A DNA stretch of 64,000 nt from Flavobacterium aquiphilum (lineage in GTDB: Bacteria > Bacteroidota > Bacteroidia > Flavobacteriales > Flavobacteriaceae). The notes under the pieces are model-generated. The model was not told the DNA's origin, did not search any database, and was given only the letters and a program-made list of their open reading frames with translations. Both the position numbers and the translations under genes were made by a program. This document shows, piece after piece, positions 1 to 7,988 of the stretch (positions within the stretch are counted from its first letter, which is position 1; each line of letters opens with the position of its first letter). The stretch covers positions 1,612,001 through 1,676,000 of the forward strand of contig NZ_CP114288.1 of the NCBI RefSeq assembly GCF_027111335.1. Reading direction: 5' to 3'.

Positions 1-877
1 ATTGATTGCTGTCATTAACCAAAAAATTACCTGGATGCGGATCGGCATGTACTTTTCTCAAAATATGAATTTGATACATATAAAAATCCCATAACGCTTG
101 TCCGAGTTGGTTGCCCAATTCTTGATTTTCGTTTTTGGCGGTAAATTCAGAAAGATGAATTCCTGTCATCCAGTCCATCGTAATAATTTTTTCGGACGAG
201 AACTCGGGGTAGTATTCGGGAAAAAGCAAATGTTCAATTTTTTTGCAAGCTGCAACGATTTCTTGACTTTGTTGAAGTTCCAGTAAATAATTGGTTTCTT
301 CAATCAGTTTATCTTCGACTTCTTTAAAATACTTATCAGAGTCTTTGCCTTGCAGATTAAACATTCGGATCGCAATGGGTTTTACAAGGGCCAAATCTGA
401 TGAAATACTATTGGCAACACCTGGATATTGAATTTTTACGGCCAGTTTTTTACCGTTTTTTACAGCAATATGCACTTGACCAATACTGGCTGCATTGACC
501 GAATTGGGATTGAACTCATCAAAAATTTCATTAGGGGTTTTTCCCAAGTTGGTTTTAAAGGTTTTCAAAACTAATGGAGCCGAAAGCGGCGGTACCGAAA
601 ACTGAGACAAGGAAAATTTCTCAACATAAGCCTGTGGCAGGAAACTTTTGTCCATACTCAGCATTTGAGCGACTTTGAGTGCACTTCCTTTTAAACTCTT
701 CAAACCATCGTAAATGTCTTCGGCATTATTTTCGTTGAGTTTGTCCCGACTCAAATCAGAATTGACTATTTTTTCCCCATAATATTTCAAATAATTTACG
801 CCGACTTTAGCACCAGTTTGCACTAGTTTTGATGCTCTTTCAATTTTGGAAGTTGGAATGTAATCTATCGTTTTCAT
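1..877 (-). CDS. ABC1/UbiB-family (AarF-like) protein kinase, 3' end cut by window edge
   Basis: About 292 codons from ATG 877 to the window edge. The UbiB hallmarks are visible: KGSALKVAQ (the Lys/Gln motif of the N-terminal extension), the Ala-rich loop NAASIGQVH, an ATP-binding lysine in LAVKIQYPG, and the catalytic loop KVHADPHPGNF. Family members are atypical kinases/ATPases acting in quinone or lipid metabolism. The start overlaps the stop of the upstream TetR gene by one base (TAATG), so the two are translationally coupled. The C-terminus lies outside the window. The exact substrate is unknown. Confidence 0.9.
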   Translation of the reverse strand, partial: MKTIDYIPTSKIERASKLVQTGAKVGVNYLKYYGEKIVNSDLSRDKLNENNAEDIYDGLKSLKGSALKVAQMLSMDKSFLPQAYVEKFSLSQFSVPPLSAPLVLKTFKTNLGKTPNEIFDEFNPNSVNAASIGQVHIAVKNGKKLAVKIQYPGVANSISSDLALVKPIAIRMFNLQGKDSDKYFKEVEDKLIEETNYLLELQQSQEIVAACKKIEHLLFPEYYPEFSSEKIITMDWMTGIHLSEFTAKNENQELGNQLGQALWDFYMYQIHILRKVHADPHPGNFLVNDSNQ

Positions 878-1536
878 TATTTGCTGTTTATTTTTTCTTT
901 GAAAATAAATTTTCCAAAATCAATTAGACTGTCAATGGGTGTAATGTCAATTAGTTCGAAAGAAACTTTAACCGATTTTTCAATGTAGATATCCGTTTTT
1001 TCAAAGGAAGGAGAAGAATCTTCCATCCAAAATTTTAAGGTTAACAGAAATTGAATCCAAAACGATTCTGTTAATACTTTTTCTTGGTATTGCTGTAGTT
1101 TTTCAATCTTAATGCGGAAATCATCTGTAATTATTTCGGAAATATAGTCTTTGAATTTATTTCTTAACTCGGATAAAAGCATTAGGTTTTCCAGTTGATT
1201 TTGATGTTGTTTCAAAGTCATGACTACGTAACTTCTATTGGCGGTAATTAATTCGAAGAAAGTGAAGTAAAAGCTCAAAAGTTTGGTTTTCATATCGTAA
1301 CTTTCGTAATTATCATCTTTTTGTAATAGCTCGATTGTTTTATCAAAAAAAACATTGAATATTTCTTTTTCGATACTTTCGAGTGTGCCAAAAAAGGTAT
1401 AGAATTCGGCTTCTGTAAAGCCATTTACTTTTGAAAAATGAAATACAGACTTTGGTTTTTCATCGTGTTCTAATGTATAGTTCATATACATTGACAGAAT
1501 AAGGTCTTTGGATAAATTTATTTTTTTAGTTGCCAT
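877..1536 (-). CDS. TetR/AcrR-family transcriptional regulator
   Basis: 219 residues. The first ~60 residues read as a TetR-type helix-turn-helix (NLSKDLILSMYMNYTLE, then FTEAEFYTFFGTLESIEKEIF, where the recognition helix ends in the usual F-Y-x-x-F pattern). The rest is a helical ligand-binding domain. It is coupled to the downstream UbiB-like kinase (stop/start overlap) and divergent from the TIGR01777 epimerase. An imperfect inverted repeat in the shared intergenic region (1571-1600) is a candidate operator. The ligand is unknown; by context it probably controls its own operon and the divergent gene. Confidence 0.8.
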   Translation of the reverse strand: MATKKINLSKDLILSMYMNYTLEHDEKPKSVFHFSKVNGFTEAEFYTFFGTLESIEKEIFNVFFDKTIELLQKDDNYESYDMKTKLLSFYFTFFELITANRSYVVMTLKQHQNQLENLMLLSELRNKFKDYISEIITDDFRIKIEKLQQYQEKVLTESFWIQFLLTLKFWMEDSSPSFEKTDIYIEKSVKVSFELIDITPIDSLIDFGKFIFKEKINSK

Positions 1537-1570
1537 GTTTTCAAGTTTTATTGGTTCATAAAGGTAATAA

Positions 1571-1600
1571 TGTTTAACTTATTATTAATAATGCTAAACA
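1571..1600. promoter_or_regulatory. Candidate TetR operator in divergent promoter region
   Basis: Half-sites TGTTTAaC (1571-1578) and GcTAAACA (1593-1600) are inverted repeats matching 7 of 8 positions with a 14-bp spacer, and a perfect TTATTAATAA palindrome (1582-1591) lies between them. It sits about 35 bp upstream of the TetR start and 56 bp upstream of the epimerase start. Regulation is inferred from position and symmetry only. Confidence 0.45.
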
Positions 1601-1611
1601 AAACATTAACT

Positions 1612-1619
1612 TATATTTG
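1612..1619 (+). promoter_or_regulatory. Bacteroidota -7 box (TATATTTG)
   Basis: TATATTTG matches the TAnnTTTG -7 consensus of Bacteroidota sigma-A promoters and lies 37 bp before the epimerase ATG at 1656. No clear -33 TTG is seen at the usual distance. It lies just downstream of the candidate TetR operator. Confidence 0.5.
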
Positions 1620-1655
1620 TATAGCTATAATTGATTGCCCCTAATTTTTAAAGTA

Positions 1656-2591
1656 ATGAAAAAGAATGTTTTAATAACAGGTGGAACTGGTTTTGTAGGA
1701 AAGTATTTAACAGCAGAATTATTAAAGAAAGGGTATTCCGTTTCGATACTAACAAGAAATAGCAGGCCAGATACGGATGGGGTCTCCTATTATATTTGGG
1801 ACGTTTCACGTCAGCAAATGGAGGAAGCGGCTATACTCAACACTGACTATATTATTCATTTGGCAGGAGAAAATATTGCCGATAAAAAATGGACATCCAA
1901 ACGAAAAGAGGAAATCAGGGACAGCAGGATTGATTCTGCGAAATTGATTTACTCCGTTTTGAAAAAGAATAATAAACAGGTTGAGGCTTTTGTTTCGGCG
2001 TCGGGGATTGGCTATTATGGAGCCATGAAAGGCGAGGGAATTTGTACCGAAAATACATTGCCAGCAGATGATTTTATTGGAAAGGTTTGTCAGGAATGGG
2101 AAAAATCTGCCGATTTGATGGCGGGTTTGGGTATTCGAACCGTAAAAATCAGAACCGGAATGGTTTTGGGAAGAGAAGGAGGAGTTGTAAAGAAACTTGC
2201 ACCAATTTTTAAGCGAGGACTCGGAAGTGCTTTGGGATCAGGAAAACAATATATGCCTTGGATTCATGTACACGATTTATGCCGAATGTATATTGAAGCA
2301 ATTGAAAATAAAAATATGTCCGGGGCTTTCAATGCCACTATTAATGACAGTACTACCAATTTGTCTTTTGTCAAAGCTTTGGCTAGTTGTCTTGGGCGCC
2401 CATTATGGCTTCCAAATATACCTTCTCTTTTCATCCGAATTGGATTGGGTGAAATGGCAGATATTGTTTTGACAGGGAGGCGAGTTTCTTCGGATAAAAT
2501 AAAAAAACTAGGTTTTAGATTTCAATTTAAAGGTCTTAAAAAAGCATTGAAAGACTGCTTGAAAACCACATTAGCTGTTAGTAATCAGTAA
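1656..2591 (+). CDS. TIGR01777-family NAD(P)-binding epimerase/oxidoreductase (YfcH-like)
   Basis: 312 residues from ATG 1656; a TTG seven codons upstream is in frame but less likely. The N-terminal Rossmann motif is VLITGGTGFVGKYL. The middle has SASGIGYYG, corresponding to the SDR Ser/Tyr region, and IKIRTGMVLG-like sequence, and a DUF1731-type C-terminus (LPNIPSLFIRIGLGEMADIV, then GRRVSSDKIKKLGF). The family is called cell-division inhibitor SulA in some annotations, without good support. Divergent from the TetR/UbiB operon. Function in the cell unknown. Confidence 0.88.
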   Translation: MKKNVLITGGTGFVGKYLTAELLKKGYSVSILTRNSRPDTDGVSYYIWDVSRQQMEEAAILNTDYIIHLAGENIADKKWTSKRKEEIRDSRIDSAKLIYSVLKKNNKQVEAFVSASGIGYYGAMKGEGICTENTLPADDFIGKVCQEWEKSADLMAGLGIRTVKIRTGMVLGREGGVVKKLAPIFKRGLGSALGSGKQYMPWIHVHDLCRMYIEAIENKNMSGAFNATINDSTTNLSFVKALASCLGRPLWLPNIPSLFIRIGLGEMADIVLTGRRVSSDKIKKLGFRFQFKGLKKALKDCLKTTLAVSNQ

Positions 2592-2637
2592 TTAGCAGTT
2601 GCGAATAATTTTGAAAAATTGACAGTTGCTAATTACT
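2587..2637. repeat. Inverted repeat after epimerase gene
   Basis: AGTAATTAGCA (2587-2597) pairs perfectly with TGCTAATTACT (2627-2637), and both arms also share a cAGTTGC word in direct orientation. It lies between convergent genes and could be a weak terminator or one of the simple AT-rich intergenic repeats found elsewhere in the window. Confidence 0.5.
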
Positions 2638-2667
2638 AATTATTTTTGGTGCTGCTAAAAATATACC

Positions 2668-3207
2668 TTAGTTTAAAACACAATCAACTTTAGTATTCAC
2701 CGTTTTTGAAATTTTTGCCACTACCATGTTGGGGATTTCAATTTTGAAATCGTCTGTGTTCAATGCGAAATGCGAGTTGATGCTAATGCCGTTCCCAACT
2801 TTTTTAATTGCGGCAATTACGTTAATCATTCTGGTTTGACCGTGAATCGTTATTTTCCCTTTGATTTGAAAATTTTGTTCGGTTTCGTTTATGACTTTCA
2901 AATCAAATTTTTCTATAACCCCTTTAAAAATGGCTTTGGAATAACGATCACTTTCCATATAATTGCTGTTGAAATGTTCTTTCATTAAATCTCTTTTGAA
3001 TTGAAAGTTTTTAATGACAGCTGTAAAAGTGATTTGGCCTTTATCTGGGATTAATGTACAGTTAACAATATCGTTTTTTGCTTCAACAGCCTCAAACAGG
3101 GGCACAGAAGCTTCGAAGTAAATTGTACACTTTGAAGTGCTTAATTTTTCTTGGGCAACGATAGGATAAAAGATAGAAAACAGGGCTAATAGAGTAAATT
3201 TTTTCAT
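2668..3207 (-). CDS. YceI-family secreted protein
   Basis: 179 residues starting at MKKFTLLALFSIFYPIVAQ, a signal peptide with likely cleavage after VAQ. I prefer this start over the in-frame ATG three codons upstream. The remainder reads as a YceI lipocalin-like beta barrel: repeated strands with FKGVIEKFDLK and IKGKITIHGQTRMINV. YceI proteins bind isoprenoid or other amphipathic lipids in the periplasm. Convergent with the epimerase gene. The ligand is not predictable. Confidence 0.8.
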   Translation of the reverse strand: MKKFTLLALFSIFYPIVAQEKLSTSKCTIYFEASVPLFEAVEAKNDIVNCTLIPDKGQITFTAVIKNFQFKRDLMKEHFNSNYMESDRYSKAIFKGVIEKFDLKVINETEQNFQIKGKITIHGQTRMINVIAAIKKVGNGISINSHFALNTDDFKIEIPNMVVAKISKTVNTKVDCVLN

Positions 3208-3276
3208 AATCGTCATCTATTAAAGGTTCATCTTAAAGTTACGTTTTTTTTTAAATAATTGTCTTAAAATTGCCCC

Positions 3277-3325
3277 AAAAAAAGAGCCGATATAAAAAAG
3301 AATTGTATTTTTTATATCGGCGCTC
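3277..3325 (-). terminator. Intrinsic terminator after thioesterase gene
   Basis: A 14-bp perfect stem (arms 3286-3299 and 3308-3321, extended imperfectly to 3284-3325) is followed on the minus strand by seven T residues (3277-3283). It lies directly after the thioesterase stop. Confidence 0.85.
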
Positions 3326-3349
3326 TCAGTTTCAGAAACTTAAAAAAAT

Positions 3350-3934
3350 CTAATCCATATCGATTTGGACATTGTATTTTTTTAGGTTTTCGATTGTTTC
3401 TTTTGAAGTGTAATTGAAAACTTCCTGGTGTATATCGTGCTCTTTTTTCAAGGCTATTTGTTTTAATGCATTGCAAAAACGTTTGATGTCTTCAAAATTA
3501 GAAAGAATCAAACCTGGAACAGGTACGCTGTTCCCTTGGTCATCTTTGGCAACCATTGTGAAATACGAAGAATTACAATGTTTTTTATAACCGGTTTGAA
3601 TGTTTTCGGCTTCTACACGAATTCCTACAACCATCGAGCTTTTTCCAACATAATTTACTGAGGCTTTCATGGTCACGAGTTCTCCCACTTCGATTGGTTT
3701 CAAGAAGTTAACGGTATCTACAGAAGCTGTCACGCAGTAGTTTCCTGAAAATTTGGAACCACAGGCAAAAGCAATTTGATCCAGCAGTGACAAAATGTAA
3801 CCACCGTGAATTTTTCCGCTAAAATTAGTATGTGAAGGAAGCATTAATACCGAAATGCTCACGTGAGATGATTCAACTGTTTTGTATATTTTTTCCATTG
3901 GTTTGATTTCTTCTTTTAGAGGGGAATTTTCCAT
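3350..3934 (-). CDS. Acyl-CoA thioesterase, hotdog fold
   Basis: 194 residues. Hotdog-fold acyl-CoA hydrolase features: LPSHTNFSGKIHGGYILSLLD with the N/G-x-HGG-type motif, ASVDTVNFLKPIEVGELVTMKASVNYVGKSSMVVGIRVEAEN, and the following STYFTMVA-like strand (SSYFTMVAKD). Such enzymes hydrolyse acyl-CoA to free acid and CoA in the cytoplasm. It could also start at the second Met (residue 13). Followed by a strong terminator; upstream lies rmuC in the same direction with an 18-bp gap. Confidence 0.88.
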   Translation of the reverse strand: MENSPLKEEIKPMEKIYKTVESSHVSISVLMLPSHTNFSGKIHGGYILSLLDQIAFACGSKFSGNYCVTASVDTVNFLKPIEVGELVTMKASVNYVGKSSMVVGIRVEAENIQTGYKKHCNSSYFTMVAKDDQGNSVPVPGLILSNFEDIKRFCNALKQIALKKEHDIHQEVFNYTSKETIENLKKYNVQIDMD

Positions 3935-3952
3935 TTTGTTATATAATTGGTT

Positions 3953-5326
3953 TTAATTCAAGAGCTTGTTTTCGTCAGCTTCTGCTCTTCTTAAAATATT
4001 ATCTGGGAGTGCTTTTTTTGCTTTGGCTCCCATTTTTTTGAGTTTTTCTACGCTGGTGATAAGGTTTCCTTTTCCGTCCACGAGTTTGTTCATAGCACCT
4101 TGGTATTCCACTTTGCTTTCGTCTATTTTTTTGCCAATTTTTATTAAATCGGCAACAAAACCTTCAAATTTATCATACAAAGCTCCGGCTTGTCTTGCAA
4201 TTTCAAAGGCGTTTTCTTGCTGTTTTTGGTTGGTCCACATACTGTCGATAGTGCGTAAAGTAGCCAACAGAGTTGATGGAGTAACAATCACGATGTTTTT
4301 CTCGAATGCTTTGTTGTATAATGTTGGGTCTTCGTTCAGCGCTATTGCAAATGCAGGTTCCATCGGGATGAACAGCAAAACAAAATCAGGGCTTTCAATT
4401 TGGTACAAATCCTGATAATTTTTATTTCCCAATTGCTCTACGTGAAGTTTTATTGAATTGACATGCTCTTTTAAGTAGCGGTTTTTGGTCGTTTCATCGT
4501 CATCTTCATTAATGTATTTCTCGTAGGCAGTCAATGAAACTTTAGAATCGACAACCATCTTTTTCCCGTCAGGTAAATTGATTACAACGTCAGGAAATAC
4601 TCGGCTTCCATCTTCGGTGGTGTGGCTTTGCTGAACATCATATTCACGCCCTTTTTCCAATCCTGATTTTTCGAGTACGCGTTCCAGCACTAATTCACCC
4701 CAATTCCCCTGCATTTTGCTGTCGCCTTTCAAAGCTTTGGTCAGGTTGATAGTTTCCTTGCTCATTTGAAGGTTCATTTCGCGTAAACCTAATATCTGTT
4801 GACGCAAAGCAGCATGGTAGTCAATGCTTTCTTTGTGGGTATCTTCGACTTTTTTCTCGAAAAGTTGAATTTTATCCTGTAGAGGTGACAAGATGCTTTT
4901 TAAGTTTTCTTTGTTTTGCTCAGTAAATTTATTTGACTTTTCGTCCAATATTTTATTGGCAAGATTCTCAAATTCTTTGGTGAATTTTTCCTGAAGCTTT
5001 TCTACTTCATCTCTTTGTTCTTTATTTCGTTCCCAAAGATTTTCAAAATCGACTTCCTTTTTGGTGAGTTGAATAGCCAGGCTGTCTTTTTCGTTTCGGA
5101 TGTTTTCTTTCTCAATATTGGATAATTCCAATTGTTTTTCAAAAGTGTTTTTGTCTGATAAAAACTGTTCTTTTTGTTGGTTTAGCTGTGAATTCAGCGC
5201 AATTAGTTTCTCTTCCAGACTAATTTTTTCCGACTGAAAACGTGCCGAAAAAATGATTTTCCCAATAAAGATGCCTATTGCAAAGGCAATTATAAAAACC
5301 AATAAAAAAGGAAGTATTGTTGACAT
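3953..5326 (-). CDS. rmuC: RmuC-family DNA recombination protein
   Basis: 457 residues: an N-terminal membrane helix (LPFLLVFIIAFAIGIFIG), a long coiled coil (about 30-170), then the RmuC domain with KGDSKMQGNWGELVLERVLE, FPDVVINLPDGKKMVVDSKV and FVLLFIPMEPAFAIAL. This is a PD-(D/E)xK-like nuclease domain (D in PDVV, D-S-K in VVDSKV). RmuC limits DNA inversions at short inverted repeats. Probably co-transcribed with the thioesterase. Confidence 0.93.
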   Translation of the reverse strand: MSTILPFLLVFIIAFAIGIFIGKIIFSARFQSEKISLEEKLIALNSQLNQQKEQFLSDKNTFEKQLELSNIEKENIRNEKDSLAIQLTKKEVDFENLWERNKEQRDEVEKLQEKFTKEFENLANKILDEKSNKFTEQNKENLKSILSPLQDKIQLFEKKVEDTHKESIDYHAALRQQILGLREMNLQMSKETINLTKALKGDSKMQGNWGELVLERVLEKSGLEKGREYDVQQSHTTEDGSRVFPDVVINLPDGKKMVVDSKVSLTAYEKYINEDDDETTKNRYLKEHVNSIKLHVEQLGNKNYQDLYQIESPDFVLLFIPMEPAFAIALNEDPTLYNKAFEKNIVIVTPSTLLATLRTIDSMWTNQKQQENAFEIARQAGALYDKFEGFVADLIKIGKKIDESKVEYQGAMNKLVDGKGNLITSVEKLKKMGAKAKKALPDNILRRAEADENKLLN

Positions 5327-5501
5327 AGATTTTCTTTTTAAAAAACGTAAAAGTACGCATTAATACGTAGTACTTATTTTTTAAAAATGAAATTTCACGA
5401 ATTATTCTAAATCTAAGACTAAATGAACATTTTTTTTAAGTCTCTGCGCAACCTTTTTGTTCGTAAGCCATCTTTACTATATAATCTAATAAAAATATAA
5501 T

Positions 5502-6365
5502 ATGAAGAATTTAATTTCAATTTTGTTTGTTGTCTTAAGCTTTTATTCTTGTTCGGATTTAGGTGATGAAAATGTTCAAGATTGTGGTGCTGTTAGCAAT
5601 GTAGCTTATGAGAGTTTTAGTTATTGTGGTACTTTGAAAGAAAGTCCCAAACAACTTTCCTTTGTAATTGTAAATTCTAATGAGGAAATGCAAAAGTTGT
5701 TTACAACATGTGAAACTTTTACCGTTGCCTTACCTGATTTTACCCAAAAAAGAATATTAGGACTTTTGGCAGGACCAAAACCATCAAGTGGATATGGCAT
5801 AAAAATTCAATCAGTACAGGAGGATAATTGCCAGATAACGGTTAATTATTTTGAAACAGAGCCAAAAGATGATGAGGTTGTGCTTACAGTTATTACGTAT
5901 CCTTCGGATTATATTGTACTTCCAAAATCCAATAAACCTATTTTATTCAGAAAGGTTAATGCCATAGACTATGCAGTTGTGGGAAGTTTTTACGGTTACT
6001 GTGTGGGAACTGATTGCCAACAGTTTTTCAGAATAGAAAATGATAAGGTTCTTCGTTATTTAAACGTGAATTACAATTCTTATAATTTCAATCAGTACAG
6101 TTATAAAACACTTGGATTCAAAGATGATTTGGCAGCTTTTCTTTTGAAAATCCCAACTGAACTTGCAGCTTTAAAAGGGCAGACAAAAACATTCGGCGCA
6201 CCCGATTCTCATGATCAAGGAGGAGTATATTTTGAATGGAGTCAAGGAGGTATTGTTACTAAAATATATTTGGATAACGATAATTCCACTGATCAATCTC
6301 AAAACGTTATCAATTTTAAGAAAGTGATTCAGGATAAAATAGCTGAATTGAAAACTAAATCATAA
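5502..6365 (+). CDS. Lipoprotein with PrcB_C-like domain
   Basis: 287 residues. Lipobox in LFVVLSFYSC (Cys17). Residues ~50-150 (GLLAGPKPSSGYGIKI, then ITVNYFETEP, then TYPSDYIVLPKSNKPILF) resemble the PrcB C-terminal domain first seen in the Treponema dentilisin complex. The C-terminal half (CVGTDCQQFFRIENDK) is not recognised. Exported and membrane-anchored. First of three successive small lipoprotein genes. Confidence 0.7.
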   Translation: MKNLISILFVVLSFYSCSDLGDENVQDCGAVSNVAYESFSYCGTLKESPKQLSFVIVNSNEEMQKLFTTCETFTVALPDFTQKRILGLLAGPKPSSGYGIKIQSVQEDNCQITVNYFETEPKDDEVVLTVITYPSDYIVLPKSNKPILFRKVNAIDYAVVGSFYGYCVGTDCQQFFRIENDKVLRYLNVNYNSYNFNQYSYKTLGFKDDLAAFLLKIPTELAALKGQTKTFGAPDSHDQGGVYFEWSQGGIVTKIYLDNDNSTDQSQNVINFKKVIQDKIAELKTKS

Positions 6366-6441
6366 GGAGTGAAAAACCAAAAAAGATTTTTGATAATGAA
6401 CAGTTGACAGAAACTTTAAACAGCCAAACATTTTATAAAGA

Positions 6442-6903
6442 ATGAAAAAATTCAGTTTACTTTTAGTATTATTTTTTATCATTTTTCAAAGTTGCAGAAA
6501 TGAAGGTGATGACTGTGATAATATACTTTGCTTTACACCACCGCACAGTTTTCAATTTGAAATTATCGATAAGACGACGGGTGAAAATTTATTAACAAAC
6601 GGAACTTATAAACCTGAAAACATATCGATAAAAAATGTTTTGAACAATAATGAACAAGTAAGTTTTAATGTTATAACTGAAAATAATAGAAATGTTATTG
6701 TAATTAATTCAATTGGTTGGAAAACAGAAAAAGTGAATCTTCAAGTTAAAGCAAATGATAATTTAATTTTTAGTTTATATGTTGATGCCGAAAGAAAAAA
6801 TGAAGAATGTTGCAGTTATACACAATATAATGAAATTAAAATTACAGATTCTGAATTTGAAGTGGATAAGCAAACAGGAATTTATAAGATACTTGTAAAA
6901 TAA
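6442..6903 (+). CDS. Hypothetical lipoprotein
   Basis: 153 residues with a clear lipobox (LLVLFFIIFQSC, Cys17), then a short acidic linker and a beta-strand-rich domain with four further Cys (a C-x-x-x-x-C pair near residue 25-30 and EECC near 121). The layout resembles small Bacteroidota lipoproteins with a carboxypeptidase-regulatory-like fold, but I do not recognise the family. Downstream of the PrcB_C-like lipoprotein by 76 bp. Confidence 0.6.
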   Translation: MKKFSLLLVLFFIIFQSCRNEGDDCDNILCFTPPHSFQFEIIDKTTGENLLTNGTYKPENISIKNVLNNNEQVSFNVITENNRNVIVINSIGWKTEKVNLQVKANDNLIFSLYVDAERKNEECCSYTQYNEIKITDSEFEVDKQTGIYKILVK

Positions 6904-7073
6904 AAAGGATTTGACAATGGCAGTTAGAAGCCATTTGCTGGTTTAGTGCAAATTGAAACCAAATTTTTTGATAAGTTTTTCCTAGCTCTAGCTGAAAAAC
7001 TTGCTTTGATAAGCAATAAATGGCTTTTAGAATAGGAACGATAAAACCAACATCAATATTTAATACTTACGAA

Positions 7074-7253
7074 ATGGAAAAATTATTATTTATAATTCTT
7101 ATCGTTCTTACTTTTTGTTCCTGTGTTACTAATAATGCTGGTTTTGATTCAAAATCTCAAAAAGAAATTATGGATAGTTGGGTTTGGAAAATATTTGTTT
7201 TTACAGACTTAGGAGAATTTACACCCGCAAAGACAACCAAACAAAATTGGTAA
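7074..7253 (+). CDS. Possible very short lipoprotein
   Basis: 59 residues starting at MEKLLFIILIVLTFCSC, a credible lipoprotein signal with two adjacent lipobox Cys. An upstream in-frame ATG (7020) would bury this signal, so I place the start here. Only about 42 mature residues follow, and the text SWVWKIFVFTDLGEF looks like the start of a longer domain, so this may be the stub of a truncated gene. Confidence 0.4.
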   Translation: MEKLLFIILIVLTFCSCVTNNAGFDSKSQKEIMDSWVWKIFVFTDLGEFTPAKTTKQNW

Positions 7254-7279
7254 GTGTATAAATCGAAATCCTATTTTTG
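7247..7279 (+). promoter_or_regulatory. Possible sigma-A promoter upstream of ECF sigma operon
   Basis: TTG (7247-7249), 22 bp, then TATTTTTG (7272-7279), matching the Bacteroidota TTG-N17-23-TAnnTTTG pattern. It would give a leader of about 125 nt before the sigma-factor start at 7412. Confidence 0.35.
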
Positions 7280-7411
7280 TAATCTCAATTCTGAAGGTTT
7301 GTAAAAATGGAATTTCTTTTTGATCAATTTATAGAGCATTCGAAATCTCAATTATTTTACCAATTTTATCTTTAAGTAAAGGCGACAAATAAAGAGTTTA
7401 AAACTTATTTC

Positions 7412-7957
7412 TTGAAAGAAAACATAGAATCATACATTAAAAAATGTGTCGAAAACGACCGGGAAGCACAACTGAAAATTTATCAGTTGTTTTCTCCTAT
7501 TTTGTATGGTTTGTGTCTTAAATACATGCGGAATGAGGATGACGCAAAAGACGTTTTTCAGGAGGCATTTGTAATTGCTTTTCAAAAAATGGATCAGTTC
7601 AAATTTGAAGGAAGTTTTGAAGGTTGGATCAAACGGATTTTCATCAATAAATTATTGGAAACATTAAAGAAAAAGAAAAAGGATGTATTCTTTCTTGATG
7701 TTTTTGAAACCGAGGTCATAGAGGAAGAGGAACTGGAATTGGCTCCAATTGAGCAAGAAAAATTACTAGAATACATTCAGGAATTACCCGATCAATATAG
7801 AATGGTTTTCAATTTGTTTATTTTCGAAAAAATGAAGCACAAAGAGATTTCTAAGCTGCTTCAAATTTCGGAAGGAACATCAAAATCTAATTTGAACAGG
7901 GCCAAAAGTATTTTGAAAAAGAAAATTTTGGCTGTATCGAATTCCAAAACAGCATGA
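7412..7957 (+). CDS. ECF-type RNA polymerase sigma-70 factor
   Basis: 181 residues. Region 2 is seen in LYGLCLKYMRNEDDAKDVFQEAF and FKFEGSFEGWIKRIFINKLLE; region 4 in LPDQYRMVFNLFIFEKMKHKEIS and GTSKSNLNRAKSILKKK. The reading frame has no ATG between its preceding in-frame stop (7373) and this region, so TTG 7412 is the likely start. Followed 31 bp later by a 518-residue anti-sigma-like membrane protein, the usual ECF pair arrangement in Bacteroidota. Confidence 0.88.
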   Translation: MKENIESYIKKCVENDREAQLKIYQLFSPILYGLCLKYMRNEDDAKDVFQEAFVIAFQKMDQFKFEGSFEGWIKRIFINKLLETLKKKKKDVFFLDVFETEVIEEEELELAPIEQEKLLEYIQELPDQYRMVFNLFIFEKMKHKEISKLLQISEGTSKSNLNRAKSILKKKILAVSNSKTA

Positions 7958-7988
7958 AAAAATACCACAAAAGAAAATAGTAACAATC

